A stretch of DNA of 64,000 nt from Campylobacter anatolicus (GTDB lineage Bacteria; Campylobacterota; Campylobacteria; Campylobacterales; Campylobacteraceae), in NCBI RefSeq assembly GCF_018145655.1, contig NZ_JAGSSY010000001.1, positions 124,001 through 188,000 of the forward strand, read 5' to 3'. The notes beneath the pieces are model-generated. The model saw nothing but the letters and a program-made list of their open reading frames with translations, searched no databases and was not told the origin of the DNA. Shown piece after piece: positions 1-7,910 of this stretch (positions are counted from its first letter, which is position 1; every line of letters begins with the position of its first letter). The translations under genes and the position numbers were made by a program.

Positions 1-757
1 ATCTATTAAAAAACTCCTCATTTCCGATACGAGCAAAGATCTTCTCAAACCCAGCATAGTGGCTTACAGACGTGCTCATATATTGTTGCTCTAGCTCTTC
101 TTTTTGCCAAAAAAACTGATAGCTTAGCTGCTTTTGCTCATTTGCAAATCGCTCAAATTTAGACATACCTATACGCTCAAAAAACATCCACCAAAGTGCT
201 AAAAATATACCATATATCGATACATAAAATGCCGTCCCTACGCCGTTTAATAATACTCCGATTTCTTTTTCTAACTCTCCTGAAGTACTTGAGCTAAACG
301 ACGGCATTGAGATAGCGATACTGATAAATGTTCCCAAAATTCCAAGCATAGGAAATACCGCAACACCTATTGCTGCTAGATTGTCATTTCTAAAATCCTT
401 TGTATATCCATCCAAAAAATCATCAAATTTAGCATTTGCTTTTTTTACTCCACCAAATTCAAGTAGATGAGATATAATAAATTCTTTCAAACTAGTTTTA
501 AAATCATCACTTTTAGAGACAAATAAAGTATATGCAAACTCTGCACTATGTCGCGAAAATATCAAAGCAAATATAAATATCACACTCATCATGACGATAG
601 TATGAAGTCCAATCGAAAAATTTATAATCTTACAATATGCAAGCAGTGCAAAAATATAAATGATCAAAGGTAGAAAGATAATCTTAAAAAATACAAAACC
701 AGAACGACCTGCCTGTGCTTTTGGCAGAACGAGGTCTGTAAAATCTTGATTAGGCAT
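1..757 (-). CDS. MotA/TolQ/ExbB-type proton channel family membrane protein (3' end outside window)
   Basis: Starts at ATG 757 with AGGA about 7 bases upstream and stays open to the window edge, so at least 252 residues are present and the C-terminus is missing. The sequence shows an N-terminal double hydrophobic segment (about residues 20-65), a cytoplasmic stretch, then two long membrane segments (about 130-150 and 165-190) rich in small residues, including GILGTFISIAI and GVGTAFYVSIYG. This is the layout of MotA/TolQ/ExbB channel subunits. The start lies 1 base after the fba stop. In C. jejuni the equivalent gene (Cj0598, from memory) also follows fba and precedes an OmpA-family gene, so a role with a cell-wall-binding partner is inferred. 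It is not the flagellar stator gene motA itself. Confidence 0.8.
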   Translation of the reverse strand, partial: MPNQDFTDLVLPKAQAGRSGFVFFKIIFLPLIIYIFALLAYCKIINFSIGLHTIVMMSVIFIFALIFSRHSAEFAYTLFVSKSDDFKTSLKEFIISHLLEFGGVKKANAKFDDFLDGYTKDFRNDNLAAIGVAVFPMLGILGTFISIAISMPSFSSSTSGELEKEIGVLLNGVGTAFYVSIYGIFLALWWMFFERIGMSKFERFANEQKQLSYQFFWQKEELEQQYMSTSVSHYAGFEKIFARIGNEEFFNR

Positions 758-758
758 T

Positions 759-1823
759 TTAGTTCCTATTTAAGCAATTTAAATCACTAAATGTGATTTG
801 AAGACGTTTTACCATACTCTCCTCGCCACACCTTATCCATTTGCGTGGATCGTAGTATTTTTTATTTGGTTTATCATCACCTTCTGGGTTACCTATCTGA
901 CCTTGCAAGTAGGCACGATTTTTTGCCTCATATTCACGTACTCCGTCCCAAAACGCCCACTGCGTATCTGTATCGATATTCATCTTAATAACACCGTAAC
1001 TAACGGCATCTTTAATATCAGCTAACTCACTACCACTTCCGCCATGAAAGACAAAATTTACCGGCTTTTTACTAACTGTTTTAAATTTATCAGCCACGTA
1101 AATCTGTGAGTTTTTAAGAATTTCAGGACGAAGCACCACATTGCCCGGCTTGTAAACGCCATGAACGTTTCCAAAACTAGCCGCTATGCTAAATTTATCA
1201 CTGATTTTACTAAGTCGCTCATAAGCTAAAGCCACGTCAGCTGGTTGAGTATAAAGAAGTGCGTTATCCACGCCTGTATTATCAACACCATCTTCTTCTC
1301 CACCCGTTACTCCAAGCTCTATCTCAAGGCTGATGCCAAGCTCACTAAGCTCTTTTAGATATCTCTCACAAGTGCTTAAATTTTCTTCTAAACTCTCCTC
1401 ACTTAAATCAAGCATATGAGAGCTAAAAAGTGGCACTCCATAAGCTTTTTTATACTCATAGCTAGCTTCAATGAGTGCGTCGATCCAAGGCAAAAGTTTT
1501 CGTGCTGCGTGATCTGTGTGAAGCACGACAGGAACACCGTATTCACGAGCTAGTAAATGCACGTACTTAGCACCAGCAATAGCACCAACTACATCAGCCT
1601 TTGGACAACTTTTACCTGCGTAAAAACTCGCACCACCGTTGCTAAACTGGATAATAACGGGCGAATTTGCTATTTTTGCAGCCTCAAGTACAGCGTTTAC
1701 TGAGTTACTTGAGACTACATTTACAGCAGGTATAGCAAAGCCCTGCTCCTTTGCATACGCGTATAGTTTATTTACATCATCGCCGCTTACCACGCCAGCT
1801 TTTATGACATCTAAAACGCCCAT
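759..1823 (-). CDS. fba: fructose-bisphosphate aldolase, class II
   Basis: Encodes 354 residues, the usual length for the long (type A) class II aldolases. It splits or forms fructose 1,6-bisphosphate from dihydroxyacetone phosphate and glyceraldehyde 3-phosphate in the cytoplasm, using zinc. Visible motifs are LHTDHAARKLLPWIDAL (zinc histidine and catalytic aspartate), the acidic ELGVTGGEEDGVDN segment, FGNVHGVYKPG and FHGGSGS, which bind zinc and phosphate. It begins 17 bases after the peb4 stop and is followed 1 base later by the MotA-like gene, so the three are probably cotranscribed. In Campylobacter, which lacks phosphofructokinase, it serves mainly gluconeogenesis (family knowledge). 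Confidence 0.97.
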   Translation of the reverse strand: MGVLDVIKAGVVSGDDVNKLYAYAKEQGFAIPAVNVVSSNSVNAVLEAAKIANSPVIIQFSNGGASFYAGKSCPKADVVGAIAGAKYVHLLAREYGVPVVLHTDHAARKLLPWIDALIEASYEYKKAYGVPLFSSHMLDLSEESLEENLSTCERYLKELSELGISLEIELGVTGGEEDGVDNTGVDNALLYTQPADVALAYERLSKISDKFSIAASFGNVHGVYKPGNVVLRPEILKNSQIYVADKFKTVSKKPVNFVFHGGSGSELADIKDAVSYGVIKMNIDTDTQWAFWDGVREYEAKNRAYLQGQIGNPEGDDKPNKKYYDPRKWIRCGEESMVKRLQITFSDLNCLNRN

Positions 1824-1840
1824 TTTTATCCTTTCAAATT

Positions 1841-2656
1841 TTATTTATATTCGATTTTTGCTTTTGTGCGAAGTGTATCACTTTTTTGTTTGATAGCACT
1901 TTGGAATTTTTCCATTTTCACAGCTTGATCGATCTGAGTTTTAACCTGATCAAATGGCACCACACCAGCAGCCTTAGAATCCTCTTTTAAGATAACGTGA
2001 TAGCCAAATTGTGATTGCACTGGCTTAGTTGAAATACTACCTTTAGTCATTGAAAATACTGCGTCAGCAAAAGGTTTTACCATTTGACTTTGACCAAACC
2101 AACCTAGCTCACCCCCATTTGCGGCAGAACCCTTATCGATTGACTCTTTTTGAGCTATTTCAGCAAATTTCTTGCTTAGTGCATCACCTTTTAGCCCTTT
2201 TAGCTGTGCAATTATAGCATTTGCAGCCTTCTCATCACCAACTAAGATATGACTAGCCTTTGCACTCGCTGGTTGGTTAAATCTATCTTTATTCTTATTG
2301 TAAAAATCTTTTAATTCATTATCGCTTACTTTAATGCTGTCAAAAATTTTCTTCATATATAGATCAAGTGTAATACTCTCACGTGCCATATCTATAGCCT
2401 TAGAGTATTCAGCATCTTTTTCTACGCCACTAGCTTTTGCATCTTTTAACAAAAGTTTTCTATTTATAAGATCGTCAATAACACGCTTTTTCATATCAGG
2501 TTGAAGTTTGCTATAATCAAATCCAGGCATTGCAGCATTTAAAACCGTACTTACATCATTGTCTGTAATACTCTCACCATCGACATTTGCGACGATAGCG
2601 GCATTTAGGCTCATAGCAACAGCCAAACTCAAAACTGGAAATAAAATTTTTTTCAT
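1841..2656 (-). CDS. peb4: periplasmic peptidyl-prolyl cis-trans isomerase / chaperone PEB4 (CBF2)
   Basis: Encodes 271 residues with a Sec signal peptide (MKKILFPVLSLAVAMSLNAA). A SurA-like N-terminal helical region is followed by a parvulin (PpiC) domain at about 133-235 with KASHILVGDE, GGELGWFG and QFGYHVILKED. The protein is a periplasmic chaperone and prolyl isomerase that helps outer membrane proteins fold; in C. jejuni it was first described as a cell-binding antigen. A good AAGGA site precedes the ATG. It is the first gene of the peb4-fba-MotA-like run and is divergent from nth across 93 bases. Confidence 0.95.
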   Translation of the reverse strand: MKKILFPVLSLAVAMSLNAAIVANVDGESITDNDVSTVLNAAMPGFDYSKLQPDMKKRVIDDLINRKLLLKDAKASGVEKDAEYSKAIDMARESITLDLYMKKIFDSIKVSDNELKDFYNKNKDRFNQPASAKASHILVGDEKAANAIIAQLKGLKGDALSKKFAEIAQKESIDKGSAANGGELGWFGQSQMVKPFADAVFSMTKGSISTKPVQSQFGYHVILKEDSKAAGVVPFDQVKTQIDQAVKMEKFQSAIKQKSDTLRTKAKIEYK

Positions 2657-2737
2657 AAAAATCCTTTAAAAATTTAAATAGCAATCATTATACCAAAGAT
2701 TACTGTTACTTTTTATTAAGTTTTATACTTTTTACGC

Positions 2738-2743
2738 TAAAAT
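2738..2743 (+). promoter_or_regulatory. putative -10 box of nth (leaderless transcript)
   Basis: TAAAAT lies 6 bases upstream of the nth ATG at 2750 and no Shine-Dalgarno sequence separates them. Transcription would start at or next to the A of the start codon, giving a leaderless mRNA. This is inferred from spacing only. Confidence 0.45.
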
Positions 2744-2749
2744 ATACAA

Positions 2750-3400
2750 ATGAGAAATAAAAAGGACATATTACAGATCAAAAATCGCCTTTTGTCTGCG
2801 TTTAAAGATGCTAAAAGTGAGCTTAAATTTCGCAACCATTATGAGCTTATTGTCTGCGTTATGCTAAGTGCTCAATGCACCGATAAACGTGTAAATTTGA
2901 TAACTCCGGCTCTATTTGAAGCCTATCCGAATGTTAAAGCACTTGCAAATGCAAACTTAGCGAGCGTGAAAGCCCTTATAAACTCGTGTAGTTTTTTTAA
3001 CAATAAGGCACAAAATTTAATAAAAATGGCAAAAAGCGTTATGATTGATCACAGTGGCGTTATTCCACTTGATGAAGATAAACTTAAGAATTTAGCAGGT
3101 GTAGGACAAAAGACCGCTCACGTCGTTATGCTTGAAGCAACTGGGGCAAATGTGATGGCTGTTGATACACATGTATTTCGTGTGGCACATAGATTAAATT
3201 TAAGTAATGCAAAGACACCAGAAGCAACAGAATCAGATCTAAGCTCAGCCTTTAAAACCGATCTTGGTAAGCTTCATCAAGCACTTGTGTTGTTTGGTCG
3301 CTATACCTGCAAAGCACAAAAGCCACTTTGCGAGAAATGCCTATTAAACGACCTTTGCAAGAGTAAAGATAAAAGATTAGATATTACTCTACCAAATTAA
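2750..3400 (+). CDS. nth: endonuclease III
   Basis: Encodes a 216-residue DNA glycosylase/AP lyase that removes oxidised pyrimidines in base excision repair. The helix-hairpin-helix ends in LAGVGQKTAHVV with the catalytic lysine at about K121. The catalytic aspartate is about D139 in MAVDTHVFRVAHRL. The C-terminal 4Fe-4S loop is intact as C187-x6-C194-x2-C197-x5-C203. Length and motifs are complete. There is no ribosome site before ATG 2750 and a -10-like TAAAAT ends 6 bases upstream, so the mRNA may be leaderless. Confidence 0.97.
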   Translation: MRNKKDILQIKNRLLSAFKDAKSELKFRNHYELIVCVMLSAQCTDKRVNLITPALFEAYPNVKALANANLASVKALINSCSFFNNKAQNLIKMAKSVMIDHSGVIPLDEDKLKNLAGVGQKTAHVVMLEATGANVMAVDTHVFRVAHRLNLSNAKTPEATESDLSSAFKTDLGKLHQALVLFGRYTCKAQKPLCEKCLLNDLCKSKDKRLDITLPN

Positions 3401-3743
3401 ATTTATAAATTTTTATAGTAATAAACGATGGATAGAGTTACGCTCTACTTATTAGTCACGAGTAAAGCAAAAATCGCCCTATATTTTATTTTGTAATATT
3501 TTTAAAATCTTTACTCACTCAATAGTGAGTTATTTTTACAGCTTCATTTTTACTCGTGCCACAGCTTTAGCGATCAGATATAATCTTGCTAATAAATTTT
3601 AAAAAAGTTGGAGTATTAGTTTGAAGCATAAATTGATAAAGCAAGTATCTACGTAGCGAAATCAAAACCTTAAAAAGCATATAAAAACCACTCGCGTAGC
3701 ATATTTTATAAAATATAGCAAAAATACAAGCTACAAAAGCAAC
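3401..3743. other. intergenic region between nth and pepD (343 bp)
   Basis: I see no gene here. It holds a hairpin at 3513-3530 and a perfect 16-base AT palindrome at 3701-3716 (ATATTTTA then TAAAATAT), near the 3' end of pepD. Parts of 3460-3530 resemble 25741-25830 (both carry CCCTAT, then TATTTTGTAATAT, then TTTACT and a short hairpin), hinting at a short dispersed intergenic element. Confidence 0.5.
3513..3530 (+). terminator. possible terminator hairpin downstream of nth
   Basis: ACTCACT, a CAAT loop and AGTGAGT form a perfect 7-bp stem followed by TATTTTTA. It lies about 110 bases after the nth stop. It could equally be part of a dispersed intergenic element. Confidence 0.4.
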
Positions 3744-5033
3744 TTATTGGTATTTTTTTAGTATGCTTCTTACAACCTCTTCTATTATCTTTACAGACTT
3801 CACATCACACCTTTCTCTTACTGAGTGCGGTGAGTAGATATTTGGACCAATAGAACACGCTTCCATATCTTTATGTTTATCACGCAATACACCACATTCA
3901 AGCCCAGCGTGTATTGCACTTAGCTTTGCAGTTGGGACAAATTTTTGCAACTCAGCTAGTATCGAGTATGCAAACTCATCAGGCTGTGGCTTCCAAGGCA
4001 CAGAACGATCTTTTGTGCTAACACTAAATCCAAGTGCCTTTGCCATCTCACTTATTTCAAAATCCATCCTATCAAGTCCATCCCAGCTCATAGAACGTGC
4101 AAAAAACTCAAGCTCGGCACTCTTATCATAAAATTTTAAAAGTGATAAATTTACGCTATCATTTGGTATGCCAAGCTCAGCATTATAGCTCCTCACACCT
4201 TGTGAAAATGAATTGATTAGGGCTAAAATTTTATCGCCATTTTTTATAACATTTTCACTACCATCGATCTTTTTTACGCTCATATTTTCACACTCAAAAA
4301 CTAACTCATTCTCACTCATCACAACAGCTTTAGCAGATGTTGGGATAGAGTTGCTTCGCTCACCGCCCTCAAAGCTAACGAGTTTGCACTCATTTTGTCG
4401 TAAAAATTTAGCTAAAACCTTTATCGCATTTGGTATGTCTTTATGTATCTCATTACCAGAGTGTCCGCCAGGCAGTCCGCTTACCACGATCTCATAAAGC
4501 TCTCCCTTGACAGTCTCACGCTCACCCACATCAATTTTAGCAAAGATATTTATACCACCAGCACAGCCAGTAACGACCTCACTGTCGTCCTCGCTATCTA
4601 AATTTAAAAGCTTTTTAGCCACTATATTACCATTAAAGCCATTTGCACCAATGAGACCGACCTCTTCATCATTTGTAAACAAGCACTCAATATTATCAAA
4701 CTCAACGATCATCTGCATCATCAAAGCCACGCCTATGCCATTATCTGCACCCAAAGATGAGTTATTTGCTTTCATAAAGCCATCATCTCCGTATTCTATA
4801 TGTATGTTTGGTGCATCGCCCATACAGACCATATCATAATGGCTTTGCAGACAAATTTTTGGCTGACCCTTTATAGCGTGTATGTTACCAACATCGTCAA
4901 TACGAACATCACAGCCGTGTGAGCGTGCAAAGTCAGCTAAAAACTCACGCATCTGCTCTGTCTCATAGCTACAATGTGGTATCTCGCATAGCTTTTCAAA
5001 TTTAGTTAAGACTTCACTTTTTAAAACACTCAT
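3744..5033 (-). CDS. pepD: aminoacyl-histidine dipeptidase (M20 family, PepD)
   Basis: Encodes 429 residues of the M20C dipeptidase type. Metal and catalytic residues are visible: H65 and D67 in LQSHYDMVCMGD, D97 in SSLGADNGIG, the E123-E124 pair in TNDEEVGLIGA, D146 in LNLDSED, and a late histidine in GPNIYSPHSVRERC. It is a cytoplasmic zinc enzyme that cleaves short peptides such as Xaa-His; Campylobacter relies on amino acids and peptides for carbon (family knowledge). It is the last gene of the run transglutaminase-MerT-MerP-pepD, 30 bases after the MerP-like stop. Confidence 0.93.
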   Translation of the reverse strand: MSVLKSEVLTKFEKLCEIPHCSYETEQMREFLADFARSHGCDVRIDDVGNIHAIKGQPKICLQSHYDMVCMGDAPNIHIEYGDDGFMKANNSSLGADNGIGVALMMQMIVEFDNIECLFTNDEEVGLIGANGFNGNIVAKKLLNLDSEDDSEVVTGCAGGINIFAKIDVGERETVKGELYEIVVSGLPGGHSGNEIHKDIPNAIKVLAKFLRQNECKLVSFEGGERSNSIPTSAKAVVMSENELVFECENMSVKKIDGSENVIKNGDKILALINSFSQGVRSYNAELGIPNDSVNLSLLKFYDKSAELEFFARSMSWDGLDRMDFEISEMAKALGFSVSTKDRSVPWKPQPDEFAYSILAELQKFVPTAKLSAIHAGLECGVLRDKHKDMEACSIGPNIYSPHSVRERCDVKSVKIIEEVVRSILKKYQ

Positions 5034-5063
5034 TTTAACGCCTTTTATCTTTTTAATTTTAAA

Positions 5064-5324
5064 CTATTTTTGTATCACACCAGGATACTGAATGTCTGCT
5101 ATGGCTTTTAGTAATGCACTCTCGCTGACATCATCTCTTGCTACAACGACAGCGGTTTTAGTTTGCAAACTCACTTTTACGCTTATAACACCATCAACTT
5201 TCATAAGCTCTTTGCGAACAAGAGATGTACATAGTGGACAATGCATACTCTCTACAAATATATTTAAGCTTTTATCCGCAAATGCACTCATACAAAGCAG
5301 AATAATACATAAAATTTTACGCAT
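5064..5324 (-). CDS. periplasmic heavy-metal-binding (HMA, MerP-like) protein
   Basis: Encodes 86 residues: a Sec signal peptide (about 1-16, ending SAFA) and one HMA domain. The metal motif is MHCPLC (C29-x2-C32), followed by the typical VDGVISVKVSLQTKTAVV strand. MerP proteins bind Hg(II) in the periplasm and pass it to MerT; related HMA proteins bind Cu(I). It overlaps the MerT-like gene by 8 bases, which supports a two-component uptake pair. No mercuric reductase is present nearby, so the metal is uncertain: copper or mercury are both possible. Confidence 0.8.
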   Translation of the reverse strand: MRKILCIILLCMSAFADKSLNIFVESMHCPLCTSLVRKELMKVDGVISVKVSLQTKTAVVVARDDVSESALLKAIADIQYPGVIQK

Positions 5325-5640
5325 AAAACCTCCCTAAAATTTCTGGATAAGCAAGTAAAATAACTATTAAAAAAGCTGACATTATATAGATTAGTATCCA
5401 CTTTCTACGCCCTGATCCGACCACACAGCTCTTTGGATAAACAAGAACAAAAAAAGCAGAAAGAACAAACGAAATCACCGCTAAAACACTTAAAAATGTT
5501 CGGTATTCATACAAGCTATTCATCCAAGATAGAAACGAAAAAGATGTTCCAAAAAGTAAAAATAAAAGAGCTGGTAGACAGCACAATGTTGCTGCAAATG
5601 CACTAAAAAGTGCCGTCACTAGCCCAAAAACTCGCTTCAA
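5317..5640 (-). CDS. MerT-like inner-membrane metal transporter
   Basis: Encodes 107 residues with three predicted membrane segments (about 5-30, 48-68, 81-100). The paired cysteines C20-C21 (ATLCCLPALL) sit in the first segment exactly as in MerT, and one further cysteine (C72) is in the loop between the second and third segments, where MerT usually has two. MerT takes Hg(II) from MerP and carries it to the cytoplasm. It starts 2 bases after the transglutaminase-like gene and overlaps the MerP-like gene, so the three are translated together. The metal is unproven. Confidence 0.72.
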   Translation of the reverse strand: MKRVFGLVTALFSAFAATLCCLPALLFLLFGTSFSFLSWMNSLYEYRTFLSVLAVISFVLSAFFVLVYPKSCVVGSGRRKWILIYIMSAFLIVILLAYPEILGRFYA

Positions 5641-5642
5641 AT

Positions 5643-6728
5643 TTATGCTTTTATCTCAGTTGAGCTATATGAATAGCTAAACTCTTTAGGTGCATAATAG
5701 TTTTGCGTATTGCCGTCTACCTCAGCGTATGGGTAGCCAAAGTTATTTATCGGTGATTGCTCTGGTTCTGGCTTTAACACAAAGTCTCTTGCATAATTAA
5801 ACCCTATCCAGCACATCTCCCAGTTACCAAATAAATACTCTCTAAGTGCTACTATTTTTGCATCGTTATTTGTTAGCTTTTCACCCAAACGAACCTTCGC
5901 CACATCTGCAGGATCAACCGGTATCCAACCATATCCTTTTAGGTAAAACTCTGCCCTGCAGTGCTGTCCGCCTGAAATAGACGCTACGCCATCAACTGCC
6001 TTACCCATCTCGTTTGAAAATCTTGACTGCCCAACACGTATACCAAATACCTCACGTGCTGGTATGCCAACAGCTCTACAAAGTCCCACAAATACAGAGT
6101 TTATATCGGTGCACTTACCGCTTAGTTTACCACTTTCTAATATAGCCTTAACGTCGCCAAGACCACAACCAATCACGCTATTATCACGCTCCATAGTGTT
6201 TGCCACCCATGTATAAATAGCCTTTGCTTTTTCCAAATCGCCCTTTAAGCCACCAACTATCTCTAAAGCTTTTTGACGTACAATGCCGTCAGTTTGGATA
6301 TGTATTGAAGGCTTAACAAATTTCGCTATATACGGCTCAAGCTTCTCATTTGGATTAAAATTTACTCTACTAAAGTCGGTGTTTCGCTCTTGAGTTTGAA
6401 CACGAAAAGTTACATTTAATCTAGCGTTTTGCTCATCTTCGTCAAACTGAGCAAATAATGTAGGGATCTGCGTATCTGATATAAACACATCTTTTGCATT
6501 TGTGTTTATCGCATAATCTTTTGTAAGGTGTTGATATTCGGTGTTTAGTATAAGTGGTAGCCAAATTTTAGCGACTTTACCTTTTTCAAGTAGATGATGA
6601 TTTAAGCTTACATCAAAGCTTCTACTTTTAGCCCATAAATTTGTCTCGCTAGTAGCTAAAACAACGCTTGGAGCAACACTCATCGCACCTAAAATCCCAC
6701 TAAATTTAAAAAAATCTCTTCTTTGCAT
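5643..6728 (-). CDS. Tat-exported transglutaminase-like cysteine protease-fold protein
   Basis: Encodes 361 residues. The N-terminus QRRDFFKFSG followed by a hydrophobic stretch and VLA fits a twin-arginine signal, so the folded protein is probably exported by Tat; tatB and tatC are in this window. The transglutaminase-like core at about 165-280 has an intact Cys-His-Asp triad: C206 in SGKCTDINSVFVGLCR, H256 in GGQHCRAEF and D272 in GWIPVDPADV. Such domains hydrolyse or transfer peptide/isopeptide amides. It is the first gene of the run with MerT-like, MerP-like and pepD, 2 bases before the MerT-like gene. A role in periplasmic metal-peptide or thiol-conjugate processing is only inferred. Confidence 0.82.
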   Translation of the reverse strand: MQRRDFFKFSGILGAMSVAPSVVLATSETNLWAKSRSFDVSLNHHLLEKGKVAKIWLPLILNTEYQHLTKDYAINTNAKDVFISDTQIPTLFAQFDEDEQNARLNVTFRVQTQERNTDFSRVNFNPNEKLEPYIAKFVKPSIHIQTDGIVRQKALEIVGGLKGDLEKAKAIYTWVANTMERDNSVIGCGLGDVKAILESGKLSGKCTDINSVFVGLCRAVGIPAREVFGIRVGQSRFSNEMGKAVDGVASISGGQHCRAEFYLKGYGWIPVDPADVAKVRLGEKLTNNDAKIVALREYLFGNWEMCWIGFNYARDFVLKPEPEQSPINNFGYPYAEVDGNTQNYYAPKEFSYSYSSTEIKA

Positions 6729-6823
6729 AAAAATACCTTAAATTAATCTAGCTAAACCTTAGCTCTTTGGATATAATTTTACTCAATCAAATATAAATTT
6801 TGGCTTTTTGAGTTAAAATATGC

Positions 6824-6829
6824 TAAAAT
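6824..6829 (+). promoter_or_regulatory. putative extended -10 box of the lipoprotein-cmoB operon
   Basis: TAAAAT preceded by TGC (extended -10) ends 7 bases before the lipoprotein ATG at 6837, with no Shine-Dalgarno sequence between. It suggests a leaderless mRNA. A second TAAAAT at 6814-6819 is an alternative that would give a short leader. Confidence 0.4.
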
Positions 6830-6836
6830 CGGCGTT

Positions 6837-7004
6837 ATGAAAAATGTCATCATCTTAACACTTATACCACTATTTTTTAGCGGTTGTCTTTTTTTAAACG
6901 AACGAGGTGTCTCTACGCATTACTATAATGACTGCAAAGAGTATTACGATGCAACAGGGACGTATCAAAAAGAGTGTCCGCATAATGTCATTGACTGGAA
7001 ATAA
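6837..7004 (+). CDS. small lipoprotein (55 aa)
   Basis: Encodes 55 residues: a lysine-containing start, a hydrophobic stretch (VIILTLIPLFF) and a lipobox FSGC with the lipidated cysteine at residue 17. The mature part is only about 39 residues, with two cysteines (C33, C47) and aromatic, charged residues (HYYNDCKEYYDA). The TAA stop is followed immediately by the ATG of cmoB. In C. jejuni a similar small lipoprotein gene (Cj0978c, from memory) lies next to the cmoB and Cj0977 genes, so this is a conserved neighbour. The function is unknown. Confidence 0.75.
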   Translation: MKNVIILTLIPLFFSGCLFLNERGVSTHYYNDCKEYYDATGTYQKECPHNVIDWK

Positions 7005-7901
7005 ATGAACCTGCAAAATTTAAAAGACGAGCGACTTTCGCGACTAAAAAATGGCTTAAATTTAGAGATTTTAACTGCCATAGATGCACTAAAGCCTTAC
7101 GAGTGCGAGTGCGAATTTAACGATACTATCGCTATTAAATTTAAAAGCTTAAACCAGAGTGAAAAAGAGCAAATTTATAGCATTGCAAAGCTACTTAAAC
7201 CATGGCGAAAAGGTCCTTTTATACTTGATGAAATTTTCATCGATACAGAGTGGAGAAGCTTTATAAAATTTAATCTTTTAAAACCGCATTTAAACCTAAA
7301 TGGCAAAAGCGTAGCGGATGTGGGATGCAATAACGGTTATTATATGTTTAGAATGCTCGGACTTGGTGCTAAAGAGATAGTAGGCTTTGATCCGAGTTTA
7401 CATACTCTTTTACAATTTAAATTTATAAACCATTTCGTGCGTTCAAATATCATCTATGAGCCACTTGGTGTAGAGCATTTGCCACACTACGGACGTAAAT
7501 TTGACACTATTTTCTGCCTTGGCGTGATCTATCATAGAAGCGATCCTATTAAAATGCTAAAAGAGTTAAAAGGTGCGTTAAACACAAATGGAGAGGTCTT
7601 TTTAGACACGATGTATATAGATATGGATGGCGAGTTTGCTCTAACACCAAAAAACACCTACTCAAAGATACCAAATATCTACTTTGTCCCAACCATAAAA
7701 GCACTGCAAAACTGGTGCGAAAGGGCCAAATTTAAAGAGTTTGAGATCTTAGCGACAAAAGACACTGACGCAGATGAGCAACGAAAGACTGAGTGGATAG
7801 ATGGACAAAGTTTAGAAAATTTTCTCGATCCAAATGATGCGAGTCGCACGATAGAAGGCTATCCAGCACCAAAACGCGTCTATGTAAAAATTAAAATTTA
7901 A
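7005..7901 (+). CDS. cmoB: tRNA U34 carboxymethyltransferase
   Basis: Encodes 298 residues. The Rossmann-type methyltransferase core begins with VADVGCNNGYYMFRML (about 104-119), followed by EIVGFDPS and the FDTIFCLGVIYHRSDP motif typical of CmoB. The enzyme uses carboxy-S-adenosylmethionine to carboxymethylate 5-hydroxyuridine at the wobble position of some tRNAs, giving cmo5U. The start codon directly abuts the lipoprotein stop, so translation is probably coupled. The partner gene cmoA is not in the window. Confidence 0.93.
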   Translation: MNLQNLKDERLSRLKNGLNLEILTAIDALKPYECECEFNDTIAIKFKSLNQSEKEQIYSIAKLLKPWRKGPFILDEIFIDTEWRSFIKFNLLKPHLNLNGKSVADVGCNNGYYMFRMLGLGAKEIVGFDPSLHTLLQFKFINHFVRSNIIYEPLGVEHLPHYGRKFDTIFCLGVIYHRSDPIKMLKELKGALNTNGEVFLDTMYIDMDGEFALTPKNTYSKIPNIYFVPTIKALQNWCERAKFKEFEILATKDTDADEQRKTEWIDGQSLENFLDPNDASRTIEGYPAPKRVYVKIKI

Positions 7902-7910
7902 GGATAAAAA

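Noticed and set aside
3701-3716. Perfect 16-base AT palindrome as pepD terminator
   Set aside because: No loop and no clear T run next to it; in such AT-rich DNA it can be chance.
4213-4839. Plus-strand open frames inside pepD
   Set aside because: They are shadows of the minus-strand pepD frame, which has full family motifs.
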